A DNA stretch of 64,000 bases from Xanthobacteraceae bacterium. GTDB taxonomy: Bacteria > Pseudomonadota > Alphaproteobacteria > Rhizobiales > Xanthobacteraceae. The translations under genes were made by a program, and so were the position numbers. Of the stretch, positions 45,246-54,467 are shown in pieces (the stretch's first letter is position 1; every line of letters begins with the position of its first letter). The notes under the pieces are model-generated. The model did no database searches. It was not told the origin of the DNA and saw nothing but the letters and a program-made list of their open reading frames with translations. The stretch lies in NCBI GenBank assembly GCA_022844485.1, contig JALHLQ010000007.1, forward strand, positions 2,770-66,769, given 5' to 3'.

Positions 45246-46889
45246 ATGATCCGGTCCGCTCACATCGACTCGTTTGCGCGCGACAATCTCCCTCCGCGCG
45301 AGCTGTGGCCCGAATTCATTTTCACCCTTCCCGAGCTCCGCTTTCCGGATCGGCTGAACGCCACGGCCGAGCTGCTCGACCGCTGGCTCGAACGCGGGCA
45401 CGGCGATCGGCCGTGCATGGGCACGCCGGTCGAGACCTGGACTTACGCGCAAATGGCCGAGCGCGTGAACCGGATTGCGAATGTCCTGACGCGCGATCTC
45501 GGCCTTGTGCCGGGAAACCGCGTTCTCTTGCGCGCGCCGAACACGCCGATGATGGCCGCCGCCTATTTTGCCGTCATGAAGGCCGGCGGCGTCGCGGTGG
45601 CGACCATGCCGCTGCTGCGCGCGGGCGAGCTTGCGGTCATTGTCGAGAAGGCGCGGATCGCTCTTGCGCTGTGCGACGGCCGGCTCAACGACGAGATGGA
45701 GAAGTGCCGCGCGCTCGCGCCGCGTCTGGACCGCGTCGTCACCTGGGGCGGCGGCGCAGGCGCGCTGGAAAATCTGATGAGCAAGCCGGGATACGAGACG
45801 TTTGCGGCCTGCGATACCGCCGCCGACGATGTGTGTCTCATCGCCTTCACCTCGGGCACGACCGGCGAGCCCAAGGGCACGATGCACTTTCATCGCGACC
45901 TGCTTGCGACCTGCGACACCTATGGCCGCCATGTGCTGCGCGCTCGCGCCGGCGACAAGTTCGTCGGCTCCCCGCCCCTCGCTTTCACCTTCGGGTTCGG
46001 CGGACTGGCTTTGTTCCCGCTGCACGTCGGCGCATCGACGCTGCTCTTGGAGAGGACGACTCCCGAGGATCTGCTCGGCGCCATTGCAACGCAGCGCGCC
46101 ACGATCTGCTTCACGGCGCCCACGGCTTACCGGGCGATGCTCGGCAAGGTCGGCGACCACGACCTGTCCTCGTTGCGCAAATGCGTGTCCGCCGGCGAAG
46201 CCTTGCCGAAGGCAACGTTCGAGGCTTGGCTTGCGGCAACCGGGATCAAGATTCTCGACGGCATCGGCTCGACCGAAATGCTGCACATCTTCATCGGCTC
46301 GCCGGAAGAGCATATCCGCGCCGGCTCAACGGGCCGGCCGGTGCCGGGCTACGAAGCCAAAGTCATCGACGATGAGGGGCGCAAGGTCCCGGCCGGAACG
46401 ATGGGCCGGCTCGCCGTCCGAGGCCCGACAGGGTGCCGCTATCTCAACGACCCGCGCCAGCGGAAATACGTCGAGAACGGATGGAACGTCACCGGCGACA
46501 CCTATGTCATGGATGCGGACGGCTACTTCTGGTACCAGGCGCGCTCGGACGACATGATCGTTTCCGCCGGCTACAATATCGGCGGCCCGGAAGTCGAGGC
46601 CGCCTTGTTGGCACACCCGGCGGTCGCCGAGTGCGGCGTCGTCGGCGCGCCCGACGAGGATCGCGGGCAGATCGTCAAGGCCTATGTCGTGCTGCATCCG
46701 GGCCAGGTTGCGGATTCGGCCATGACGCGGGCGCTCCAGGAGCACGTCAAGGCGACGATCGCACCGTATAAATACCCTCGCGCCATCGAGTTTGTGAGCG
46801 CATTGCCGCGGACCCAGACCGGCAAGCTGCAGCGCTTCGAGCTGCGCCGCATGGCGGCGAACGCATCCCATCAGAAACTGGCTTCATAA
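45246..46889 (+). CDS. Aromatic acid-CoA ligase, 2-aminobenzoate/benzoate type
   Basis: A 547-residue AMP-forming ligase. The ATP-binding P-loop IAFTSGTTGEPKGTMHFHRD lies near residue 200, the A8 hinge region YFWYQARSDDMIVSAGYNIG near residue 430, and the catalytic lysine in ALPRTQTGKLQRFELRR near the C-terminus. It belongs to the benzoate-CoA ligase/2-aminobenzoate-CoA ligase group. GGGAGG precedes ATG 45246. It would make 2-aminobenzoyl-CoA, the substrate of the divergently encoded bifunctional enzyme. Substrate is inferred from this context. Confidence 0.88.
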   Translation: MIRSAHIDSFARDNLPPRELWPEFIFTLPELRFPDRLNATAELLDRWLERGHGDRPCMGTPVETWTYAQMAERVNRIANVLTRDLGLVPGNRVLLRAPNTPMMAAAYFAVMKAGGVAVATMPLLRAGELAVIVEKARIALALCDGRLNDEMEKCRALAPRLDRVVTWGGGAGALENLMSKPGYETFAACDTAADDVCLIAFTSGTTGEPKGTMHFHRDLLATCDTYGRHVLRARAGDKFVGSPPLAFTFGFGGLALFPLHVGASTLLLERTTPEDLLGAIATQRATICFTAPTAYRAMLGKVGDHDLSSLRKCVSAGEALPKATFEAWLAATGIKILDGIGSTEMLHIFIGSPEEHIRAGSTGRPVPGYEAKVIDDEGRKVPAGTMGRLAVRGPTGCRYLNDPRQRKYVENGWNVTGDTYVMDADGYFWYQARSDDMIVSAGYNIGGPEVEAALLAHPAVAECGVVGAPDEDRGQIVKAYVVLHPGQVADSAMTRALQEHVKATIAPYKYPRAIEFVSALPRTQTGKLQRFELRRMAANASHQKLAS

Positions 46890-46901
46890 GGGGACGATGA
46901 C

Positions 46902-47330
46902 ATGGACAAGGCCGTCGAGACAAAAACCAATGCCGCCGGGCACACGGTGCTGCAGCCCTCGGGCTGGCCGCGGCCGAAAGGCTACGCGAACGGGATCAAG
47001 GCGCGCGGCGACATGATCTTCGTGGCGGGCCAGGTCGGCTGGGATGCAGACGGACGCTTTCCGGACGGGTTTGTCGCGCAAGCACGCCAGGCGCTTTCCA
47101 ATATCGTCGCGGTCCTTGCCGAAGGCGGCGCGAAGCCGGAACACATTGTCCGCATGACATGGTATCTGCGCGACATGGAGCAATATCAAGCTGCGCTCCC
47201 CGGCCTCGGAGAGGCCTATCGGGAGGTCATCGGCCGGCATTTCCCGGTGATGACCGCGGTCCAGATCATGAAGCTGGATGTCCCCGCCGCGCTGCTCGAG
47301 ATCGAGGTCACGGCCGTCGTCCCGCATTGA
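46902..47330 (+). CDS. RidA/YjgF/YER057c family protein
   Basis: 142 residues of the RidA family, with the N-terminal GYANGIKARGDMIFVAGQVGWD and the C-terminal MTAVQIMKLDVPAALLEIEV. RidA proteins hydrolyse reactive enamine/imine intermediates, and some family members act as catabolic deaminases. It follows the CoA ligase by 12 nt, in the same operon. In a 2-aminobenzoyl-CoA pathway the reduced ring carries an amine/imine that must be lost as ammonia, so this protein is a good candidate for that step. Confidence 0.88.
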   Translation: MDKAVETKTNAAGHTVLQPSGWPRPKGYANGIKARGDMIFVAGQVGWDADGRFPDGFVAQARQALSNIVAVLAEGGAKPEHIVRMTWYLRDMEQYQAALPGLGEAYREVIGRHFPVMTAVQIMKLDVPAALLEIEVTAVVPH

Positions 47331-47401
47331 ATGCGGCGGACGCGAGAGCCGCGGCGCGCCGCGCAGATGCACCGTCGTTTCCGAGCTTTGTCCCTTCTAG
47401 A

Positions 47402-47514
47402 CCCTGAACCGATCAGATTGAATCGGATCAGGGCCCGAATTGCTGTTTGCGAATTGCTGTTTGATCGCATCTTCTTGCGGCCAACGGGTCCCCCCTTGGC
47501 CGGAAAACGCTCCA
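47402..47514. repeat. Dispersed two-hairpin intergenic repeat, copy C (degenerate)
   Basis: First hairpin from CCCTGA (47402-47407) and TCAGGG (47428-47433). The second part at 47467-47514 reads GCATCTTC, GGCCAACGGG, TTGGCC, GGAAAACGCTCCA, which is a diverged form of copies A and B. It fills much of the 241-bp gap between the RidA and pobA genes. Confidence 0.65.
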
Positions 47515-47571
47515 GAGGCGCCGGCCCGGAGAAACTGACCGTCGGGTCCCCGAAGAATGGAGGAGCGAGCG

Positions 47572-48741
47572 TTGCGAACCCAAGTCGGAATCGTCGGCGC
47601 CGGACCGGCGGGCCTCATGCTCTCTCACCTCTTGCACCTGCAGGGCATCGAATCGGTGATCCTCGAGAGCCGCAGCCGCGACTATGTCGAGAACCGACTC
47701 CGCGCCGGCGTGCTCGAGCATTGGGTCGTCGATCTTCTCACCCAAACCGGCGTCGGCGCGCGCATGTCGCGCGAAGGCCTGATGCATGACGGCATCAATA
47801 TCAGCATCGAAGGCAGACTCCACCCGATCAATTTCAAGACGCTGACCGGCCGCGGCGTCATGGTCTATGGACAGCATGAGGTGGTCAAAGACCTGATTGC
47901 GAAACGGCTCGCAGACGGCGGGCGCATCCTGTTCGAAGCGGAAGCGCTGCAGGTCGACGACATCGCAGCGAACCCGACCATACACTTTCGCAAGGATGGA
48001 AAGACGCAGGTGCTGGCCTGCGATTTCGTCGGCGGCTGCGACGGTTTTCACGGCATTTGCCGGACGAGCATCCCCGACGGCGTGCTGACGACATTCGAGC
48101 GCACCTATCCGTTCGGCTGGCTCGGCATCCTCTCGGCGTCGCCGCCGCCCTCGCACGAACTCATTTATGCCTATCACCAACGTGGCTTTGCGCTGTTCAG
48201 CATGCGCTCGCCGACCGTCTCGCGGCTCTACCTGCAATGCGATCCGGACGAAGACGTCGCCACCTGGCCGGACGGCAGGGTTTGGGAGGAACTGCACATC
48301 CGGCTGGGCGACGACGCCCGTACGCGCCTTGCCGAGGGCCAGGTCCTGCAAAAGGGCATCACGGCGATGCGCAGTTTCGTTGTTGAACCGATGCAGCATC
48401 AGCGGATGTTCCTCACCGGCGACGCCGCGCATATCGTGCCGCCGACCGGCGCCAAGGGAATGAACCTCGCGATCGCCGATGTGCTGGTCCTTTCACGCGC
48501 GCTGACCGCCTTCTACCGCACCGGCGGGAGCGACCTCCTGGAGGGCTATTCACACACATGTCTCCAGCGCATTTGGAAAGCCCAGCGCTTCTCCTGGTAC
48601 ATGACCTCGATGCTCCATCGCTTCCCTGCGGATACCCTCTTTGACCAGCGCCGGCAGCGCGCCGAACTCGATTACGTCACGAGCTCGAAGGCGGCGGCAA
48701 CGGCATTGGCCGAGAACTATGTCGGCTTGCCGATGGACTGA
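47572..48741 (+). CDS. pobA: 4-Hydroxybenzoate 3-monooxygenase
   Basis: A 389-residue flavoprotein hydroxylase that converts 4-hydroxybenzoate to protocatechuate with NADPH and O2. FAD motifs include QVGIVGAGPAGLMLSHLL at the start and FLTGDAAHIVPPTGAKGMNL; the substrate-ring segment ERTYPFGWLGILS is conserved. TTG 47572 is chosen because PobA proteins start M-R/K-T-Q-V and GGAGGAG at 47559-47565 sits 6 nt before it; the upstream ATG 47557 overlaps that site. No pobR-type regulator is adjacent. Confidence 0.94.
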   Translation: MRTQVGIVGAGPAGLMLSHLLHLQGIESVILESRSRDYVENRLRAGVLEHWVVDLLTQTGVGARMSREGLMHDGINISIEGRLHPINFKTLTGRGVMVYGQHEVVKDLIAKRLADGGRILFEAEALQVDDIAANPTIHFRKDGKTQVLACDFVGGCDGFHGICRTSIPDGVLTTFERTYPFGWLGILSASPPPSHELIYAYHQRGFALFSMRSPTVSRLYLQCDPDEDVATWPDGRVWEELHIRLGDDARTRLAEGQVLQKGITAMRSFVVEPMQHQRMFLTGDAAHIVPPTGAKGMNLAIADVLVLSRALTAFYRTGGSDLLEGYSHTCLQRIWKAQRFSWYMTSMLHRFPADTLFDQRRQRAELDYVTSSKAAATALAENYVGLPMD

Positions 48742-48796
48742 ATCGCCGCGCGCCTGAACCCGGCATTCCCTTTTCAAGCTCACGCGCTAATGTCGC

Positions 48797-50197
48797 GTGA
48801 CACGCGCCGCAACGCCCGGAGGCGGAAGCCGTTTGCTGCAACGCGCTTTTTTCTTCCCCCATGCGCTTCTGCCCGAGGGCTGGGCGGAGAATGTGCGCGT
48901 CGACATCACCGACGGCATCATCGCGGCGGTGACGCCAAACCAGACCGATGGCGAAGCCGAGACGATCGACGGGGTCGCGGTTCCGGGATTGCCGAACCTG
49001 CATTCGCATGCGTTCCAGCGCGGCATGGCCGGTCTCGCCGAACGGCGCGGGCCTGCGAACGATACCTTCTGGACCTGGCGCGAGGTGATGTACCGCTTCC
49101 TCGAGCGGCTCACGCCTGACGATGTCGAAGCGATTGCTGCATTCGCCTACATGGAAATGCTCGAGGCCGGGTTCACCGCGGTCGGCGAATTTCACTACCT
49201 TCACCACGACATCGACGGCCGGCCTTATGCCGACATCGCCGAGATGGCCGGCCGGATCATTGCCGCATCGCGCGACGCCGGCATCGGATTGACCCTGCTT
49301 CCGACGTTCTACGCGCATGGAGGCTTCGGCGGCGCCGATCCCCTGCCCTCACAACGCCGCTTCGTGAATGAACCGGACCGCTTTTTCAAACTGCTGGCGC
49401 GCATTCGCGACCTGGTGGGCAGCGACTCCGCCATCCGTGCCGGCATCGCCGCCCATTCGCTGCGGGCCGTCACTCCGGACGAACTGCGGCGGGTGTTCGA
49501 TGCGGCACCGGAAGGCCCGATCCATATCCATGCCGCCGAGCAGATGAAGGAGGTCGAAGACAGCGTGGCCAGGCTGGGCCGGGCGCCCGTGGGTTGGCTG
49601 TTGGAAAACATGCCGCTCGGTCCGCGCTGGTGCATCATTCACGCGACCCACATGACGGGAGACGAGACCCGCGGCCTGGCCGGTTGCGGGGCCGTGGCGG
49701 GCTTGTGTCCGATCACGGAAGCGTCGCTGGGAGACGGGATCTTCAACGGCGTCGCCTACATGGCCCATGGCGGCCGGTTCGGTATCGGCACCGATTCGAA
49801 CATTCAGATCGACGCCGCCGCCGAATTGCGCCAGCTCGAATATTCGCAGCGGCTCAAACATCAGGTCCGCAATGCGCTGACCTCCGTGGAAGGCGAATCC
49901 ACCGGGCGCAGACTGTTCAGTTCGGCGCTCGCCGGCGGCACGCAAGCGCTCGCCCAGAATATCGGAGGCCTCGCTCCGGGCCGCCGCGCCAATATCGTCG
50001 TGCTGGACTCATCGCAGGTCGACATGGTGGGCCGCGGGGACGCCTGGCTCGACCGGTGGCTGTTCGTCGCCGGCAAGTCCGTGATCAGGACCGTGCTCGC
50101 CATGGGCGAGCGCCTTGTGGAAGACGGCCGCCACGTCCGACGCGAGCGGATCGAGCGGCGGTATCGCAATACGATCGCGCGGCTGGCGGCATTGTGA
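48797..50197 (+). CDS. hutF: Formimidoylglutamate deiminase
   Basis: A 466-residue amidohydrolase converting N-formimino-L-glutamate to N-formyl-L-glutamate and ammonia in histidine degradation. Metal-binding motifs LHSHAFQRGMAG, IHIHAAEQ and FGIGTDSNIQID are all present. The coding start is uncertain: GTG 48797 or TTG 48833, the latter about 10 nt after GGAGG at 48818-48822. Other hut genes are not in the window, so this is a stand-alone copy. Confidence 0.92.
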   Translation: MTRAATPGGGSRLLQRAFFFPHALLPEGWAENVRVDITDGIIAAVTPNQTDGEAETIDGVAVPGLPNLHSHAFQRGMAGLAERRGPANDTFWTWREVMYRFLERLTPDDVEAIAAFAYMEMLEAGFTAVGEFHYLHHDIDGRPYADIAEMAGRIIAASRDAGIGLTLLPTFYAHGGFGGADPLPSQRRFVNEPDRFFKLLARIRDLVGSDSAIRAGIAAHSLRAVTPDELRRVFDAAPEGPIHIHAAEQMKEVEDSVARLGRAPVGWLLENMPLGPRWCIIHATHMTGDETRGLAGCGAVAGLCPITEASLGDGIFNGVAYMAHGGRFGIGTDSNIQIDAAAELRQLEYSQRLKHQVRNALTSVEGESTGRRLFSSALAGGTQALAQNIGGLAPGRRANIVVLDSSQVDMVGRGDAWLDRWLFVAGKSVIRTVLAMGERLVEDGRHVRRERIERRYRNTIARLAAL

Positions 50198-50243
50198 TCG
50201 CCGATTAAGAACGGCGAAACACCTTGCTGCTACTTATACGAGT

Positions 50244-52748
50244 ATGAATACTATCATACAACCTATGTCTAAGCCCTGCCAGTTTTCCGGCTCCTGCCCC
50301 GCCCTTTCCCTCCCCGCAGCCAAGTCAAAAGACCAAGCCAGCGGGACGCGCCGCTTCCTCGGGCAGCATGGAAACCAGCTCCTGGCCGTTCTTGCTTGCG
50401 CGATCCTCTGGCTTGGAGGCTGGTACACCACTGTCGCCGAATACCGCGAAGCGGACCAGCTCTCCCGCGAGACGACCGGAAACCTCGCGCGCGCGTTCGA
50501 GCAGTACATCACGCGCACCGTGCAGTCGGTCGACCAATTGCTCATCTATCTGGGTTCGTCTTACGCCCGCGAGCCGGGCAATTTCGACCTCAAGAGCTGG
50601 GCCAAGCGGCATCATTTGTTCGCCGATCTGGCGTTCCAGATCGCTCTGATCGACCGGGATGGCCGGCTGCTGGATTCGACGCTCGACACAGCGCAACGCG
50701 GTCTCGACCTCAGCGATCGACCGCATTTTCGCGCCCACGCGGACTTCGAACTGGACGGCCTCTATATCAGCGACCCGGTGCTCGGGCGCGTCAGCCAGAA
50801 ATGGTCGATTCAATTCACCCGGCGCCTGACCACATTGGATGGGGCTTTTGCCGGGGTCGCGGTCATTTCAGTCGATCCGTCCTACTTCTCGAGATTTTAC
50901 GACGCGATCAATCTCGGCAAGGGCGGCGCGATCGTTCTGCTTGGGGCCGACGGCGTGGTTCGGGCGCGGGCCGCGTCCGGGACCGCCGACATGCTCGGTG
51001 CCACCTATGTCGGGAACCCTCTCTATCAGCGCATGCTCGAGGCGCGGGACGGGTCGCTCGTGGCGCCCAGTCCGGAAGACGCCGTCATCCGCGTCTATAG
51101 CTTTCGCCGCCTCGACGCCTATCCGCTGAGCGTCGCGGTCGGCGTCAGTTACGACGAGGCGTTTGCCGGATATCAGGCCCATCGGACCAAAGCTTTTCTG
51201 GTCGTCATCGCGCTGAGCGCCCTGCTGCTCGGCTTGGCCTGGATGATCAGGCGGCACCAAAATCAGCTCGCCGACGCACAAAGGCAGATCCAGGCGCGCG
51301 CGCTGCATTATCGCACCGTCGTCGACGGCATCAACGAAGTGATCTTTCAGGTCGACCGCGCAGAGCGGCTGACGTTTCTGAACGCAGCCTGGACGCGTCT
51401 CACCGGATACTCCGTCAGCGAGGCGAGCGGACAAAAACTCTCGGCGTTCATCAATTCCTCCGATCAAAGCCAATTCCGTCTGATCGGGGACGGCGCGCGC
51501 CGCCTGAAATCTTTCCGGGAGATTGTTTCGCTGACGACCAAGGATGGCCAAGCGCGCTGGTTCGAGATGTATGTCCATCCGGACATGGTCGACGGGGGAG
51601 CCATCGACAGTCTGCATGGAACCCTCACCGACGTGACCGAGTGGTACGTCGCGGAAAGGACCAAACGCGAGAGCGATCTGCGCTGGCGCGTCGTCTTCGA
51701 CACGGCCGTCGATGGAATCATCACGGTCAACGAAGACGGAATCATCGAGCAGGCCAATTCGGCCATGACGCGCATATTCCAAGTGCCGAATGTCGAACTG
51801 ATCGGCAAGCACATCACCGCGCTCGCTCCGGCGAAGCACGCCGAGCGCAACGGGCTGGCGTTCAGGCAGGTCACCCGCGGCGCCGCGATCAAGCCCGGAC
51901 AGTTTTGGGAGGTCGTCTGCCAGCGCGGCGACGGATCCAAGTTCCCCATCGAGTTCACGATGAGCGAGATGCACCTGCCTTCGGGGCGGCGGTTCACCTG
52001 CGTCATTCGAGACATCACCGAGCGAAAAAAGATCGACCGCATGAAGGACGAACTCGTGTCCACGGTGAGTCACGAATTGCGCACGCCGATGACAGCGATC
52101 GTCGGGGCGCTCGGGCTGGTCCGGTCCGGAGCTGTGGGAGAAGTGCCCCCGAAGGCGTTGAACCTGATCGAGATGGCCCACCGCAACTGCAATCGTCTCG
52201 TCCGATTGCTCAACGACATCCTCGATCTCGGGCGAATCGGGTCGGGAGAGATTCAGATCAGAATGGCGAAGATCGACCTCGCCAGGGCCGTGTCGGATTC
52301 GGTCGCGCTGCAGCGAGCACAAGCGGAGCAGAAGAAAGTCGCGCTCGACCTGCGCCTGCCGGAATCCGCCCCCGTTCGCGCCGACAGCGACCGGATCGCC
52401 CAGGTCGTGAACAATCTCGTCTCGAACGCGCTCAAATATTCCCCGCCCGGCGGCACGATCCGCATCCTGGTCGAACAGGACGGCAGCACCTACCGCACCA
52501 TCGTCGAAGATCAGGGCCCGGGCATTCCCGAGAGCTTCAAAGCCGACATCTTCAAGCGGTTTGCGCGAGCCGACAGTTCAGACAGCCGCGTCAAGGAAGG
52601 AACCGGATTGGGTCTCGCCATCTGCAAGCTCATCGTGGAACGGCACGGCGGCACGATCGGATTCGAGTCCACGGAGGGCCAAGGCGCCACCTTCTTCTTC
52701 GATCTTCCCGGCGCGGCCGAGCCGGCGTTCGAAAGCGCGGCGGCCTGA
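50244..52748 (+). CDS. Membrane histidine kinase, dCACHE-PAS-PAS-HisKA-HATPase
   Basis: About 834 residues from ATG 50244; ATG 50265 is an alternative. Two transmembrane helices, at about 45-63 and 315-333, bracket a periplasmic double-CACHE-like sensor domain. Two PAS domains follow (around 350-460 and 480-590). The phospho-acceptor histidine is in STVSHELRTPMTAI near 640. The ATPase has the N, G1 and G2 boxes NNLVSNALKYSPPGG, EDQGPGIPESF and GTGLGLAICKLIVE. There is no receiver domain on this protein; the next gene supplies one. Confidence 0.9.
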   Translation: MNTIIQPMSKPCQFSGSCPALSLPAAKSKDQASGTRRFLGQHGNQLLAVLACAILWLGGWYTTVAEYREADQLSRETTGNLARAFEQYITRTVQSVDQLLIYLGSSYAREPGNFDLKSWAKRHHLFADLAFQIALIDRDGRLLDSTLDTAQRGLDLSDRPHFRAHADFELDGLYISDPVLGRVSQKWSIQFTRRLTTLDGAFAGVAVISVDPSYFSRFYDAINLGKGGAIVLLGADGVVRARAASGTADMLGATYVGNPLYQRMLEARDGSLVAPSPEDAVIRVYSFRRLDAYPLSVAVGVSYDEAFAGYQAHRTKAFLVVIALSALLLGLAWMIRRHQNQLADAQRQIQARALHYRTVVDGINEVIFQVDRAERLTFLNAAWTRLTGYSVSEASGQKLSAFINSSDQSQFRLIGDGARRLKSFREIVSLTTKDGQARWFEMYVHPDMVDGGAIDSLHGTLTDVTEWYVAERTKRESDLRWRVVFDTAVDGIITVNEDGIIEQANSAMTRIFQVPNVELIGKHITALAPAKHAERNGLAFRQVTRGAAIKPGQFWEVVCQRGDGSKFPIEFTMSEMHLPSGRRFTCVIRDITERKKIDRMKDELVSTVSHELRTPMTAIVGALGLVRSGAVGEVPPKALNLIEMAHRNCNRLVRLLNDILDLGRIGSGEIQIRMAKIDLARAVSDSVALQRAQAEQKKVALDLRLPESAPVRADSDRIAQVVNNLVSNALKYSPPGGTIRILVEQDGSTYRTIVEDQGPGIPESFKADIFKRFARADSSDSRVKEGTGLGLAICKLIVERHGGTIGFESTEGQGATFFFDLPGAAEPAFESAAA

Positions 52749-52790
52749 TGACCGCGCCCATGCCCTGAAAACCGTCAACGAGCAGCCCGG

Positions 52791-53525
52791 ATGCCGACCC
52801 TCAAGACTATTCTCCACGTCGACGACGAGCCCGACCTGCGCGAGCTCGTCGCAATGTCCCTCGAGCTTGGCGGTCTGGCCGTCCACAGCTGTGCCTCCGG
52901 CCAAGAGGCGATCAAAGCCATCCAGACCGTCTCTCCGGATCTGATCATCCTCGACGTCATGATGCCGGGCCTGGATGGACCGGCAACGCTCAAAGCCTTG
53001 CGCGCCGAACCGAACGGACAGGCGCCGGTCATATTCATGACCGCCAAAGGGATGCAGTCCGAAATCACGCGGCTGCGCCAGCTTGGCGCCGTCGAGGTCG
53101 TCGCCAAGCCCTTCGACCCCGTCACCTTGAGCGACAGCATTCGCGCGATATGGCAAACCGCGGCCGGATCGCGGAGCGAACAGAAAACCAGCGATCCCGA
53201 ACCGCCTCGCGACGACACGGCGGCTGCCATGGCGGCGCTTCAGAACCGCTTCCGACAGCGGCTGCGGGACATGCATGAACTGCTCGGCCGGATCGAAGGC
53301 GGGCAGCGCACGGCGGATTCGCTTCTGACGCTCAGGGATTGCGCGCACAAGCTGGCCGGTTCGGCGGGGACATTCGGTTACCCCGAGGTCTCGGCGCTGG
53401 CATCCGGTTTGGAGCGCGCCGCGGAAGAGGCCATGGAGGGCCGTGCGGATTCGCTCGCATCTGCTCACGCGGCCTTGCGGAACAAGCTTGCCGACCTGAT
53501 CGCGAGTCCGAATACGGGCATCTAG
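52791..53525 (+). CDS. Response regulator with REC and HPt domains
   Basis: 244 residues. The receiver domain (about 1-120) has the acidic pocket DDEPD, phospho-acceptor Asp in IILDVMMPG, Thr in FMTAK and Lys in AKPFDP. A C-terminal histidine phosphotransfer domain (about 145-240) contains DCAHKLAGSAGTFGY, the HPt histidine motif. It has no DNA-binding output. It begins 42 nt after the kinase gene and should receive phosphate from it and pass it on. Confidence 0.9.
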   Translation: MPTLKTILHVDDEPDLRELVAMSLELGGLAVHSCASGQEAIKAIQTVSPDLIILDVMMPGLDGPATLKALRAEPNGQAPVIFMTAKGMQSEITRLRQLGAVEVVAKPFDPVTLSDSIRAIWQTAAGSRSEQKTSDPEPPRDDTAAAMAALQNRFRQRLRDMHELLGRIEGGQRTADSLLTLRDCAHKLAGSAGTFGYPEVSALASGLERAAEEAMEGRADSLASAHAALRNKLADLIASPNTGI

Positions 53526-53626
53526 AGCCTGATCCGATCGGATAGAATCGTATCAGGCTCTAAGCCTATTGTTTTGTCGCATTTTCTTTCGGCCAACCGG
53601 TACCCACTTGGCCGGAAAATGCTCTA
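53524..53626. repeat. Dispersed two-hairpin intergenic repeat, copy B
   Basis: AGAGCCTGAT (53524-53533) pairs with ATCAGGCTCT (53552-53561). GCATTTTC (53579-53586) pairs with GAAAATGC (53615-53622), enclosing GGCCAA and TTGGCC. It fills the gap between two convergent genes and may double as a transcription stop for both. Confidence 0.75.
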
Positions 53627-53998
53627 AGACGCGGCGGCAGCGAGAGCCCGCTGCATCCGCTTGAACAGTTCGTCCGGCGAAAACGGCTTCGCCATGTAGT
53701 CGGACACGCCCCTTCGTTTCGCATTCATGACGTCGCTCTCGTGATTGCGGGACGTCAGCATGATGACGGGAATACCGGCTGTTTCCGCATCCTCCTTGAG
53801 CGCGCTCAGAACGGCGAAGCCGTCCCGGCCGGGCATCACCGCATCGAGAATGATGATGTCGGGCCGGTGCTCGCGCGTCGCCGCAAGCGCCTGATTCCCG
53901 TCCGAGGCGAAAAAAACCTCATGACCGCGCGCTGCCATCTTCACTTGAAGGAGAGCCACCAGCAAATCATCGTCATCGACAATCAACACCTTGGCCAT
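53624..53998 (-). CDS. Single-domain response regulator (CheY-like)
   Basis: 124 residues comprising only a receiver domain. Key residues are DDDD at the N-terminus, phospho-acceptor Asp in IIILDAVMPG, Thr in MLTSRN and Lys in MAKPFSPDE. It converges on the REC-HPt gene. Single-domain regulators can act as the last acceptor or phosphate sink in a phosphorelay; with the neighbouring kinase and REC-HPt protein it could complete a His-Asp-His-Asp chain. Confidence 0.9.
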   Translation of the reverse strand: MAKVLIVDDDDLLVALLQVKMAARGHEVFFASDGNQALAATREHRPDIIILDAVMPGRDGFAVLSALKEDAETAGIPVIMLTSRNHESDVMNAKRRGVSDYMAKPFSPDELFKRMQRALAAAAS

Positions 53999-54467
53999 AT
54001 CGGACGCCTCGCTGCGACGAGATGCGGCAGCATGAATGAAAACGATGAATTCTGCCTTAAGCCCAGGCGACCGAAGACCGCCGCCATCGACGCTTGCCTG
54101 GGCCGCGACAGTGTCTCAGTTGCGGCCCGATCTCATCTGCAATTGGCCACAATCAGAGTCGAAGGTCTGTCTCCACATGTGTTGTGGGGCGTTAAGGGGA
54201 GTCGTCGCATGTTCAGCATCACGGTCGTAACGACCTGAAGATCCGGCACCGCGAAGCCAGCGTGATCGCATTGCGCAGGGCGAGCGAGTTTCGCATGCCG
54301 GTTGGCTGCGGCCTCGTCCGTCGCGGGACAGAAGGCGCATGGCCCGCGCCGATCTGGTGACCGAGGTGCGCAAAGTCTGCCGCGAATGCGCAGGCCGCAC
54401 GCCGGAAATTGAAACACTGAGAATCAGCGTTCACTTGCGGCCGACCGGGCCGCGCCGAGGTATTGCC
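53999..54467. other. Intergenic region of about 470 bp without a supported gene
   Basis: Separates divergent response-regulator and reductase genes. It contains an 8-bp inverted repeat GCCCAGGC (54061-54068) with GCCTGGGC (54096-54103), and a small dyad GGTCG-TAA-CGACC (54223-54235). An in-frame ATG at 54339 could extend the downstream gene by 43 residues, but that stretch looks non-conserved. Promoters for both directions must lie here; I cannot place them. Confidence 0.5.
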
